Positions 14,508-23,449 of a stretch of 64,000 nucleotides of DNA are shown in pieces. Numbering within the stretch: the first letter of the stretch is position 1; each line of letters starts with the position of its first letter. The position numbers were made by a program, and so were the translations under genes. A model generated the notes under the pieces. The model was given only the letters and a program-made list of their open reading frames with translations, ran no database searches and was not told the origin of the DNA. Source of the stretch: Pelobacter sp. UBA6812 (lineage in GTDB: Bacteria > Desulfobacterota > Desulfuromonadia > Desulfuromonadales > Syntrophotaleaceae); NCBI GenBank assembly GCA_002452265.1, contig DKEW01000055.1:37632-101631 (forward strand), in the 5' to 3' direction.

Positions 14508-16871
14508 TTACTCCGTCCGATCCCGCACCATCCCCACCCGCAAATCCCGATGATCGGCCCGGCCATGATCATCCACCACTCGCACCGTGAAATGACCGCT
14601 GGCCGGTTGCCAGAAAAAAGTTTCCCCCGCCTTGCAGGATCCGACAAACCGATCATCGACAAACCAGAACAGTTGGCGCACATCGGCATCGGCTACGGCG
14701 CTGAAGGGGATCTTTTCCTTTTTCAGGGTTTCGCTGCGCAGGCGGTATTGCAGCCCGGACACCGGTGACTGGATGGTGGGCGAGGAGCCGGACAGGCTCT
14801 GGGTGTCGAGGTCGCAGTCCGACTCGAAGGGTGGAGGCGTCTTGAGGGCGATGCCGGCCTGGCGGAAGATGCGTTGCAGATCGGATGGCCAGAATTCAAA
14901 AACCTGCATTTCTGTGCGGCCCGGTTGCTGGTGGCAGGCGCGCAGGCCGGTCTGTTTGTTGACCGGTACGGCACGGTGAATGGTTGACACCTTGATCGGT
15001 GAGACGCCGGGAATAAACCAGGAGTCTGTGGTGCGAGGACAGTAGCGACCGGGCAGGTCGCCGGTGTCGGCGCACATGGCCACTCTTTCCACGTTGAGCA
15101 GGCCGGGCTTGAGGCTGCCGGTGGCCTGCCAGGGTTGTCCGTTGCTCAGGCTATGGAAAATTTCGAACAATAGCGGTCCGGCGGCCTGGCGGCCGACGAA
15201 GGCGCGGTTGCCGGAACCGTCGAAATTACCGATCCACACCGCCACCACGTAGGGGCCGGAGATGCCCACCGCCCAGGCGTCGCGGAAGGCGTGGGATGTG
15301 CCTGTTTTCCAGGCGACTTGCAGGCCGCTGGACTGTTGACCCGGAAGGGTGGGGCGTACCGGCGGCGGGTTGTCTCGCAGGATGTCGAGGGTAAGAAAGC
15401 AGGCTTCCTGGCTCAAGGGGACGGGCGGGGTTTCGGCTTTTGGGTCGGTCATCAGCATGCGTACCGGCTGCAGCTTGCCGCCGTTGGGCAGCATGGCGTA
15501 CAGCTTGAGCAGGTCGAGCATGGTCAGTTCTACGCCGCCCAGTGCCAGCGCCAGGCCGTAGTAGCTCTCCTGTTTGAGGTTTTGCACGCCGGCGGTTTGC
15601 AGTAATTCGTAAAGTCCCGGTTTGTCCACGGCTGCCTGCAGAGCCGCTGCGGGCACGTTACGGCTGGCGATGAGGGCGTCACGGGCCAGAATGGGGCCGA
15701 GGAAGGCCTGGTCGTAGTTTTCCGGAGCGAAGCCGCCGTAACGGTGCGGCGCATCCTTGAGCATGGTCATGGGGTGGATCAACCCCTGATCCATGGCCAG
15801 GGCGTAGACGAAAGGCTTGAGAGTGGAGCCGGGGGAGCGGGGCGCATTGCAGCCGTTGACCTGCCCCTGAATTGAGGCCTCGGAAAAGTCAGCGGAACCG
15901 ACCATTGCGGCCAGTTCCATGGTTTGATAATTGAGGATCGCCACGGCACCGTTGACGATGCCGACTTCTTTGCGTCGCATCAGGTAGTCACGCAGGCGTT
16001 GCTCGGCCATGCGCTGCAGATCGCCGTCGATGGTGGTATCGATGCGGCCGCGTAACAGCAGCGGCAGTTGCCGTTCGAGGTCGGTGACCAAGTGCGGGGC
16101 GCGAAACGGCAGCTGTTCCGGCGTGCGTATCTGCAGGGGGAGCTCGAAAGAGGCTTGCAGCCGGGCGGCTTCAGGGTGCTGCTTCTGCCAACGTATGAAT
16201 AACGGGTCACGGGCGACCTTGAGAGCGGCAAAACCTTGGGCTGTCGTGGGGTTGCGTTTGACCGGATTTTGCGGGATGACGCACAGGCTCAGGGCTTCGG
16301 GCAAACTCAAGTCTTTGGCGGGTTTGTCAAAATAGATCAGGCTGGCCGCCTCGATCCCCTCGATGTTGCGGCCGTAGGGCGCGAGGTTGAGGTAGGCTTC
16401 GAAGATTTCGTCCTTGCTGTAATGCCGGGACAGTTGCAGGGCGCGCAGGATCTGTACCAGCTTGCCGCTCAGGCTGCGGGTTTGCAGGTGCCAGCGCAGT
16501 CGGGCCACCTGCATGGTGATGGTCGAGGCACCCACCGGGCGAGTGCGAACGATGAAGCTGCTCCAGAAGGCGCGCAGCAGCGCCAGGGGATCGACACCGG
16601 GGTGCCGGTAGTAATCCTGATCCTCATACAGCAGAGTCGCATCGCGCAACTCCGGGGCGATGTTCTTCAGCGGCACCTGCAGGCGATAACGGTCGTCGTC
16701 GGCCAGGGTCAGGCGCAGCAACCGGCCCTGGCGGTCGAAAAAAGCCCGCGAGGTGCTCTGGTAGCGCAGCAGTTCCGGCCGGGGGATGGCTAAGATCGCG
16801 ACCGCGATCAGCAACAGGCTAATCGCGGCCGGACGCAATACTTTTTTTATCTGCGGATGCCTCTGTTTCAA
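14508..16871 (-). CDS. pbpC: Penicillin-binding protein 1C
   Basis: A 787-residue bifunctional peptidoglycan synthase. An N-terminal membrane anchor (residues 13-30) is followed by a GT51 transglycosylase domain with catalytic Glu83 in YEDQDYYRHPGVDP, then a transpeptidase domain with SxxK at Ser349 (GSTLKP) and KTGTS at Lys522, and finally the PBP1C-specific BiPBP_C domain (about 690-787). It would polymerise and perhaps cross-link glycan strands on the periplasmic side of the inner membrane. The large alpha-2-macroglobulin gene lies upstream on the same strand, as yfhM does with pbpC in E. coli; this pairing is thought to couple protease trapping to wall repair. A repeat-rich 217-bp gap separates the two. 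Confidence 0.95.
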   Translation of the reverse strand: MKQRHPQIKKVLRPAAISLLLIAVAILAIPRPELLRYQSTSRAFFDRQGRLLRLTLADDDRYRLQVPLKNIAPELRDATLLYEDQDYYRHPGVDPLALLRAFWSSFIVRTRPVGASTITMQVARLRWHLQTRSLSGKLVQILRALQLSRHYSKDEIFEAYLNLAPYGRNIEGIEAASLIYFDKPAKDLSLPEALSLCVIPQNPVKRNPTTAQGFAALKVARDPLFIRWQKQHPEAARLQASFELPLQIRTPEQLPFRAPHLVTDLERQLPLLLRGRIDTTIDGDLQRMAEQRLRDYLMRRKEVGIVNGAVAILNYQTMELAAMVGSADFSEASIQGQVNGCNAPRSPGSTLKPFVYALAMDQGLIHPMTMLKDAPHRYGGFAPENYDQAFLGPILARDALIASRNVPAAALQAAVDKPGLYELLQTAGVQNLKQESYYGLALALGGVELTMLDLLKLYAMLPNGGKLQPVRMLMTDPKAETPPVPLSQEACFLTLDILRDNPPPVRPTLPGQQSSGLQVAWKTGTSHAFRDAWAVGISGPYVVAVWIGNFDGSGNRAFVGRQAAGPLLFEIFHSLSNGQPWQATGSLKPGLLNVERVAMCADTGDLPGRYCPRTTDSWFIPGVSPIKVSTIHRAVPVNKQTGLRACHQQPGRTEMQVFEFWPSDLQRIFRQAGIALKTPPPFESDCDLDTQSLSGSSPTIQSPVSGLQYRLRSETLKKEKIPFSAVADADVRQLFWFVDDRFVGSCKAGETFFWQPASGHFTVRVVDDHGRADHRDLRVGMVRDRTE

Positions 16872-16921
16872 GCTTTTCCTTCGTGTGTTCCCGTTTGTGT
16901 AATCAGCGGGTGGTTAAAACC

Positions 16922-17074
16922 TGTTTAACAGGGATGAAGGGGATTCAGGTGATACTTCTTAAACCCGGATCTCGCACAAGGACACGAAGCCACAAAGAAC
17001 AACCAGGCTTTAGTGTTCAGTCTTAGCTTGCTTGGCTCTTATCCCTTTTATCCCCTTTATCTCTGTTCAATTCA
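16922..17074 (-). repeat. Composite intergenic inverted repeat between pbpC and the macroglobulin gene
   Basis: The outer arms are AACAGGGATGAAGGGGAT (16927-16944) and the partly complementary ATCCCCTTTATCTCTGTT (17051-17068). Inside is an ACGAAG-type unit (CACAAGGACACGAAGCCACAAAG, about 16,976-16,997). The same two-part design recurs at 34,694-34,853. It may form a nested hairpin in the pbpC leader. Confidence 0.65.
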
Positions 17075-17088
17075 ATTTTTTGGTCTTG

Positions 17089-20000
17089 TTATTCCGATCC
17101 TGCGGGTCTTCCTGACTCCGAGGGTGCGACGCTGATCTGGCCGGATACACCGGATGCGCGCACCGCCCGGTCGTACATGGCCTCGGCCCAAGGTGGCGGG
17201 ATCACGAACTGCCCGGCATTGGTGACTTTGGCCCGGTAGTTGAGTTCCCGTGCCGAGGTGTCGAAACGGCCGTAGAAGACCACTCGGTCTTCGCGTACGT
17301 CGACATAGTCGGCACGCCACCCGACAGCGGTGCGTGGCACCGAATCACGCAGCACCTCGAAGCCGCCCGGCAGCAGGTCGATGACCGCCACGTTGCTGAC
17401 CGGTTCGCCCAGGGCGCGTATCCGCAGGCGTACGGTGATTTCCTGACCCTGTTGCAGTTGGGTAACCGGCTTGCCATCTCGATCCAGATATTCCCGGGTG
17501 ATCTCCAGTTTATCGCGTACCGGTGTTTTTGGCAGTTCACGGTTAAAGCCGGACTGCGACAAAAGGTGGAACAGCGCGTTATCCGCGGCTGCCAGCACCT
17601 TGACGGTGCCGGTGCCAAAGGCTGCCTGCGGCATCGGTTTGTATTCAACCGTCAGTGCCTGCTGATTGCCCTGGCCGTCGACAGCGGTGAAGCGGATACT
17701 TTCATCCCGTAGCGGGGCATTCTGCAGCTGGCCGTAAGCGCCCAGGGCCAGGATGGTGTAAGCGGCGGAAATGGTGTTGTAGCGACCTCGGAATACCGGC
17801 TCGACAAATCGCAACAACTCCTCACCATCAAGCTTCGCCGCTTGCTTCGGGAAGTGTCGCGCCAGCAGATAGACAAACTGGGCGTCACGGGTCAGGGGTG
17901 AATGGAACACGCCATCCTTGTCGTTGCCCTTGGCGCCAAGACGGTAGCGGCTGATCATGTCCGCGGCATCATCCTGCTTTTTGAGCAGGCTGTAAGCGGC
18001 GGCCATGTAGGCGGCGGCGAGATCCTGACGCCAGGTTTTCGGCTGATTTTTGTCCAGCCAGGTCTGCAGGCTGACCAGGTGGTTGGTTGTGACTTCTCCC
18101 ATGCGCGTCAGCAGGTAGATGGCGTAGGCGCGCACCCGGGCTTGCTCCAGATGCGTTGGCGTTTGGCCGACATAATTGCGCAGATAATCCTTGCCACGGG
18201 TCATGAGGTCGTCGGGCACCGCGTAGCCGAGCTCGCGCACCTCGAGCAGGAAATGCATAACGTACACGCTGGGGAATTCCGCTACCTCGCTGCCACCGGG
18301 CCAGAAACAGAAACCGCCGTTGGCCAGTTGCCGCTCGCGCAAGCGGGCGATGAGGGTGGCGAAACGCTGGCGGTTGTCGCTGGAGTGGGGTGCGAAGGCC
18401 GGATGGCTCATGAGGCCGACCAGCGGGAAAACCTGACTGACCACCTGTTCGGTACAGCCGTGGGGAAAGTGCTCCAGGTAGGCCGACAGGCCGTCGATGA
18501 GTACCAGCGGGCTGCTTGATGCCGCCACTTGCTGCTCGGCTAAATCGGCGTACAGCCGGCGCGGCACCTCCAGCTGGGCTTTGCCGCTGTTTGTATAGCC
18601 GCTGGTCAGGGTGCTGGCATAGGGCAGCGCCGGGCGGATGCTGAGGGTTGCACGGCGGGTAGCCTGCTCTTTGCCCGAGGTGACGATGAAGCGCACCTGC
18701 GCAGCGCCGAGCTTGTCTGTAGCCTTAAGTTGGAAGTGAACGGTTTTTTCGCTGCCTTCGCCGAGGGTCAGCCGCTGTTCTTTATCCCCGACGATTTTAA
18801 GCTGTGGCGAAGCCTCCAGGCGTACGGTGAGCGGGGCGTCTTTGCCTGAACCTTCCAGAATATTGCTGATGCTGGCCGAGGCACGGAAACTGTCACCGGG
18901 AGCGGCCTGGGTCAGCAGGCTGGGGGTGATGACGAAGGGGCCGCGCACCAGACTGGAGTTTTCCGCTACGCCGATGGCCTCTTCAGCCACCGCCACGGCC
19001 ATCACCCGCAGGGTGCCGGAAAAAGTATCGGGGACCGTGAAGCTGACCGTGCGCTGCTGGCCGTCGGCATCGACGATGCCCGACCAGAACACGGCCGGCT
19101 TGTCCAGCGCGCGTGCAAAGGGATTTAGGTTAGCAGCCAGGGCTTTGCGCATGCTTTCATCCGCCATGCCGCCGCCGCTGGCGGAGAGCTGACGTATCAG
19201 CTCGAATTCGGGCAGGATCAGGTCGAGCATCTGCAGGGTGTCGACCTGCAGGGCGCGTTTGCGCAGGAAATGATCGAGGGGTTGCGGCGTCTTGTAGTTC
19301 GCTACCTGCAGAATCCCTTCGTTGACGGCGAACACCACGATGCGCGAAGCTTTGGACGCACTGTAGGCGATTTCCATCGTGTCGCCAGGGCGAACCTTGG
19401 GCGCCACCTCCAGTTGGACATCGAGGGTGCGTTTGCCGCGGTCGATGGTAAAAGGCGCCACGGCATAACTCAACGGGCTGGTGAAGATCTCCCTGGAGTC
19501 GGCGGCGCGCACAAAGGCAACGTTGACGTAGGCGTTGCCCTCCAGGTTTTTGGGGATGGTTATGGTCTGCATGGAGCTGGTGGTATCGGTGGCGAACCAT
19601 TTCCAGGCATGCACCCGGTCGCTTTCGATGGTGATCAGGCCGCTGCCCGTGTAGGGGGCGGTGATATTCATCTCGATGGTATCGCCGGCTTTGTAGTCCA
19701 GGCGATTGAGTTTCAGATCGACTTCGGCATTCTTCTCCAGTTGCCCCAGCAAGTTGCCGTGGCCGACCACGGAGAAGCGCACCCGGGCCAGCTTTAGGTC
19801 CTGCGGGTCGAGGATCTCCCATACGTAGGTGCCGGGGCGGGTGGTGGGCAGCCGGTGGTGTATACCGGTGGCGGGGATGGCGAAATCCTCCGACTGCAGT
19901 TCCTGTTCTTTTTCCACCGACTGATAGGCGTAGGTGCCGTCCTGCTGCTGTACCAGGGTCGAGATGGTGCGAATTTCCGTGAGGCGCGCCCGTAGTTTCT

Positions 20001-22887
20001 TTAAGGCGCGGGGTTTGAGATCGGTACCGATGGCGATGAGGTCGACAAAGCGTTCGGCGTCCTTGTTGATGTAGTCCAGCTTGCTGTCGCTTTTGGTGCC
20101 GACCAGCGTCTTCAGGGGGGAGAGCAGCAGGCTGTTGCGGGCTGTGACGCTGCGTCCGCCGCCGGGCTCGAAGCCCTCGGTGGTCAGGGTCAGCAGGTAG
20201 GTTCCTGCGGTAAAGCGCTCCAACGGAAGGGTGAATTCGGCCTGACCCTGCGCATCGGTGGTACGGGCTTCCAGTTCCTCGTTGATCTGCAGCGGCTGTT
20301 TGTCCGGGTCGTACCAGGGATCGGCAAAGGTGAAATCCTTAAATTCCTTGAAGCTGAAACGTGCGCTGCGTACGTTCATGAAGGCGGTCACCTTGCGTCT
20401 CTGCGCCGGCGTGCCGAACAGGTTGCGCAGATCCACTCTGGCGGTGAGCGCTGTGGCGGTGCTCCAGCCCCGCTCCTTGATGCCGAGCAGGGTGCTCTGA
20501 ATCTTCAGCGTGTCGGGTTGAAACTCTTCGACGCGGAAATCGGCTGATCCGACCATGCGGCCCCGGTACTTGTTGTCACGCACCAGGTAGAGGGCTGCCT
20601 GGTAGGTGCCGGTCTCCGAGGCGGCTTGCGTTGCGTAGGGGTAATCGAAGAATCCCTTGGTCGGCAGGTTTAGGCGTTTGTTGGCGATCTCGGCACCGCG
20701 CGGACTTCGGATAGCGATTTCCAGAGGGATACCTTCGATATTGTTGAGCAGTTGTGACTTTACGATACAGCCGATACTCACCTGTTCCCCCGGACGGTAG
20801 AGGCCGCGGTCGCTGAACATGAAGGCTCCGAGGCTCTCGCCGTTGGCTTGCCGGTCGCGGATTCCGCCGATTTCGAAGCGGGAAAAGTTCAGTTGCCGGG
20901 CAGGGCGCTCAAAGGGGATGAAAGCCATGTCGACGGCAGTGTTGACCACATAGACGGTCGGCTCTTGTTCGTTTTCGAATCCCTTGGTACTGGGGAATCG
21001 GGCATGGCCTTCGCTGTCGGTGGTGCGGGTCAGCAAGGGCAGACCGTTGCGTCCCTGCAGGGTAACCTTTGCGCCGGCTACCGGGAGGCCGTTGCTGAAA
21101 GACTGGACGAAGACATCATGGCTCTGGTCGGCATTATCCTTGACCAGCAGGCCCAGATCGGTCACCAGGATCAGGCGTTTGTCGCTGATCCAGCCCATTT
21201 TACGTTTGTTGGTTTTATCCCAGCCGCAAATCTCCACGAAGAACAGGCCGCAGCGGTCATTGCCCGAAGGCAGATGAGCGCTGAGGTCGACCGAAGCGTA
21301 ATTGGCCTGCTGCGGAGGTAGCGGTTTCAGGTCGATGACCTGTTGGGCATATTCGACGATGTTGTCCTGATCGAAACGGTAGTTGGCAAAGGACGGATCG
21401 CTCAGGTCGCCGCGGGTCTGGCTGATCAGGTGCTGCAACTGGCCCGGCAGCAGCTTGCCGATGCGTACCTGGAAGGCTTCCAGACCACGGGCCATGAGGC
21501 CAAGCTGGTGGGCGCCGGCCAGGGAAAGCAGTGCGCCATCGGCGGCGATAGTGATCTCCTTGGGGTAGTCTGGTGCCGTTACCAGGGTGTCGTAGAAGGA
21601 GGCATGGACGAATCCTCCCAGGGAGGTCAGCCCCGGTTTCAGACGCAGGTAAAGGGTGCGTCCCGGCGGAGCATCAAGAGGCAGATGATATTCTCTGGCA
21701 AAACCATGCTCCGTCTCGAGGGGTACCAGGGCCAAGGGCGTGGCCTTGGCCAGCACCGCGTCGGTGACCTCCCGGGGGCTTTGCCAGTAACGATTGTTGC
21801 GCTGAGGGTTGCGCGGTGGCAGCAGCCAGGCCTGCAGTTTATCCTTCAGTTCGGTCTCGGCGATGTCGTCGGTGAACCTGAGGGTGAGGACCTGCTGCGG
21901 TTCATTTTCAGGGGTGCGGACGATATCGGTCGTGGCGCTTTTGACCTTCAAAAAGCTGAGCCGGTCGGGGATCAATAACTGCCTGGAGAGCCGCTGATCC
22001 GATGGCGAACCGCCGGTAGCCGGGGCGATGCCGGCTTTGAGGTCCAGTGTCAGGTAGTTGCTGTGCTCCGGCAGTTGCAGCGGTACGCTGTGGACATAGG
22101 CTTCGCGCTGGTTCTTGTCGTAGGTGAGGGTAAAGCCGACCGGTTCCGGGCGGGTTTTGCTTTTCTCATCGGAGGGGCGCATGGTCAGGGTCAGGTGTTT
22201 TTTCAGACTTTGGGTGTCTACCGGATGGGAAAACCGCAGGGTGGCGACAGCTTGGCGAACTTTGCGATTTCGGGGATCCTGATAAAATTCCAGTTTGTCG
22301 AGATCGACGCTGAAAGTTGGTGTGTGAAATTCGTACTTCAGAGTTGTGAAACGGGCCTCCGGAGAGAACAGTTGTTTGTCGAAGCGCAACCGGTAGCGGA
22401 TGCCGGCTTGCCATTCCCGATCGGGGGCAAACACCAGGGTGTTGTCCCCCTCCCAACTCCACGAACCGCTCATGGCCGGCTCGAGGCGTATGCCGCTTTC
22501 GACGCGCTGGTCCACTAGGTCGAGACGCGCTACCGATGGCGGTGCGTCGGGGAGTTCCTGTTCCGGTTGCAGGCGCTTGGTATCGTAGGTAAATGTGACG
22601 CGCAGGACGTTGGGCTGCGGAGTTTCATCGTTTGGGGTAATTCCCGGAGCCTCGATGTCAGCCGTCAGTAGCAGGGGTTTGGGCAGGCATCGGTAGTATC
22701 TGTAGCCCGCCAAGATGGTGAATATCAGCAATGCCAGTAGAACCAGTCCGCCCCAGAACCGGCCGGGTCGCTGTTTGCGCGTGCGCTCTAAGGCTAAAGC
22801 CCAAGGTGGGGGCGTCCAGCAAAATGAGCCAGCAAGCTTGCTTGCACAACGACCGGCTACGCGGAAAAGTCCCTTCATATTCTCCAT
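17089..22887 (-). CDS. Alpha-2-macroglobulin family protein (protease trap) with thioester motif
   Basis: A 1932-residue protein, longer than E. coli YfhM (about 1650). A cytoplasmic basic N-terminus is followed by one membrane segment (about residues 46-66, LVLLALLIFTILAGY); no lipobox Cys is present, so it should be a membrane-anchored periplasmic protein rather than a lipoprotein. MG domains follow (DRGLYRPGEQVSIG marks the canonical MG3/MG4 region), then the thioester CTEQ at Cys1478 (HFPHGCTEQVVSQ) in an alpha/alpha toroid, and the C-terminal receptor-like domain. Homologues trap incoming proteases that cleave the bait region. It is upstream of pbpC on the same strand. The ATG has only a weak AAAGG site, so a start a few codons later (22878) is possible. 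Confidence 0.93.
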   Translation of the reverse strand: MENMKGLFRVAGRCASKLAGSFCWTPPPWALALERTRKQRPGRFWGGLVLLALLIFTILAGYRYYRCLPKPLLLTADIEAPGITPNDETPQPNVLRVTFTYDTKRLQPEQELPDAPPSVARLDLVDQRVESGIRLEPAMSGSWSWEGDNTLVFAPDREWQAGIRYRLRFDKQLFSPEARFTTLKYEFHTPTFSVDLDKLEFYQDPRNRKVRQAVATLRFSHPVDTQSLKKHLTLTMRPSDEKSKTRPEPVGFTLTYDKNQREAYVHSVPLQLPEHSNYLTLDLKAGIAPATGGSPSDQRLSRQLLIPDRLSFLKVKSATTDIVRTPENEPQQVLTLRFTDDIAETELKDKLQAWLLPPRNPQRNNRYWQSPREVTDAVLAKATPLALVPLETEHGFAREYHLPLDAPPGRTLYLRLKPGLTSLGGFVHASFYDTLVTAPDYPKEITIAADGALLSLAGAHQLGLMARGLEAFQVRIGKLLPGQLQHLISQTRGDLSDPSFANYRFDQDNIVEYAQQVIDLKPLPPQQANYASVDLSAHLPSGNDRCGLFFVEICGWDKTNKRKMGWISDKRLILVTDLGLLVKDNADQSHDVFVQSFSNGLPVAGAKVTLQGRNGLPLLTRTTDSEGHARFPSTKGFENEQEPTVYVVNTAVDMAFIPFERPARQLNFSRFEIGGIRDRQANGESLGAFMFSDRGLYRPGEQVSIGCIVKSQLLNNIEGIPLEIAIRSPRGAEIANKRLNLPTKGFFDYPYATQAASETGTYQAALYLVRDNKYRGRMVGSADFRVEEFQPDTLKIQSTLLGIKERGWSTATALTARVDLRNLFGTPAQRRKVTAFMNVRSARFSFKEFKDFTFADPWYDPDKQPLQINEELEARTTDAQGQAEFTLPLERFTAGTYLLTLTTEGFEPGGGRSVTARNSLLLSPLKTLVGTKSDSKLDYINKDAERFVDLIAIGTDLKPRALKKLRARLTEIRTISTLVQQQDGTYAYQSVEKEQELQSEDFAIPATGIHHRLPTTRPGTYVWEILDPQDLKLARVRFSVVGHGNLLGQLEKNAEVDLKLNRLDYKAGDTIEMNITAPYTGSGLITIESDRVHAWKWFATDTTSSMQTITIPKNLEGNAYVNVAFVRAADSREIFTSPLSYAVAPFTIDRGKRTLDVQLEVAPKVRPGDTMEIAYSASKASRIVVFAVNEGILQVANYKTPQPLDHFLRKRALQVDTLQMLDLILPEFELIRQLSASGGGMADESMRKALAANLNPFARALDKPAVFWSGIVDADGQQRTVSFTVPDTFSGTLRVMAVAVAEEAIGVAENSSLVRGPFVITPSLLTQAAPGDSFRASASISNILEGSGKDAPLTVRLEASPQLKIVGDKEQRLTLGEGSEKTVHFQLKATDKLGAAQVRFIVTSGKEQATRRATLSIRPALPYASTLTSGYTNSGKAQLEVPRRLYADLAEQQVAASSSPLVLIDGLSAYLEHFPHGCTEQVVSQVFPLVGLMSHPAFAPHSSDNRQRFATLIARLRERQLANGGFCFWPGGSEVAEFPSVYVMHFLLEVRELGYAVPDDLMTRGKDYLRNYVGQTPTHLEQARVRAYAIYLLTRMGEVTTNHLVSLQTWLDKNQPKTWRQDLAAAYMAAAYSLLKKQDDAADMISRYRLGAKGNDKDGVFHSPLTRDAQFVYLLARHFPKQAAKLDGEELLRFVEPVFRGRYNTISAAYTILALGAYGQLQNAPLRDESIRFTAVDGQGNQQALTVEYKPMPQAAFGTGTVKVLAAADNALFHLLSQSGFNRELPKTPVRDKLEITREYLDRDGKPVTQLQQGQEITVRLRIRALGEPVSNVAVIDLLPGGFEVLRDSVPRTAVGWRADYVDVREDRVVFYGRFDTSARELNYRAKVTNAGQFVIPPPWAEAMYDRAVRASGVSGQISVAPSESGRPAGSE

Positions 22888-23131
22888 CCTTTTGTGAACG
22901 CGGGATTTCTATACAGAGATGCCACTCAGCGTTTTCTTTTTAAAAAATACTGTATTTTTAAACCATCAATTGTTTTTCATAATTGCTGACAAATATATCA
23001 TGGGAACTTATCACTTAACAGGAACATTGTCGAAATATGAAATATGAAAACAATCAAATGTAAGCCGAAAAAATGTCAATCCGATGACTATTAAAAAGGT
23101 TAACTAAGCCATAAATAAAGGGATTTTTTTA

Positions 23132-23160
23132 TTTACATTATTGGTCGTGATTAGTATAGT
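23132..23160 (+). promoter_or_regulatory. Sigma-70-type promoter candidate for the chemoreceptor at 23450
   Basis: TTTACA (23132-23137), a 17-base spacer and TATAGT (23155-23160). It would give a leader of about 280 nucleotides before the chemoreceptor start. That leader holds a GGGAA-ACCCG-TTCCC mini-hairpin at about 23,386-23,400, but I found no c-di-GMP riboswitch motif in it. The remainder of the gap 22,888-23,131 is AT-rich without a recognisable gene. Confidence 0.5.
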
Positions 23161-23449
23161 CCCGCCCATAATGTATAACTAATTATCGTATACATATTCT
23201 TTTTGGCTAATTCTGCTGTATACGAAATGGTTCGATGGTTTTTATTCTCAGGTAACAACCTTTTGTTTGATCGAATGGAACTGGTGGCTAATAAATTTGG
23301 GCAGCATGATATTCAGCTTATAATCATAACAGGATCGATCTCCTCTTTTTTTGACACCTCATTATTGTTTGTGATTTTTTTTTGGGGGAAACCCGTTCCC
23401 ATACAGGTTGTCGATGGCAAAAAATACATAAGTTGCTCTGGAGGTAAGT

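Noticed and set aside
23160..23449. Possible third GEMM riboswitch in the long leader of the chemoreceptor at 23450
   Set aside because: I searched for a GACGCAAAG-like linker and flanking hairpins and found none.
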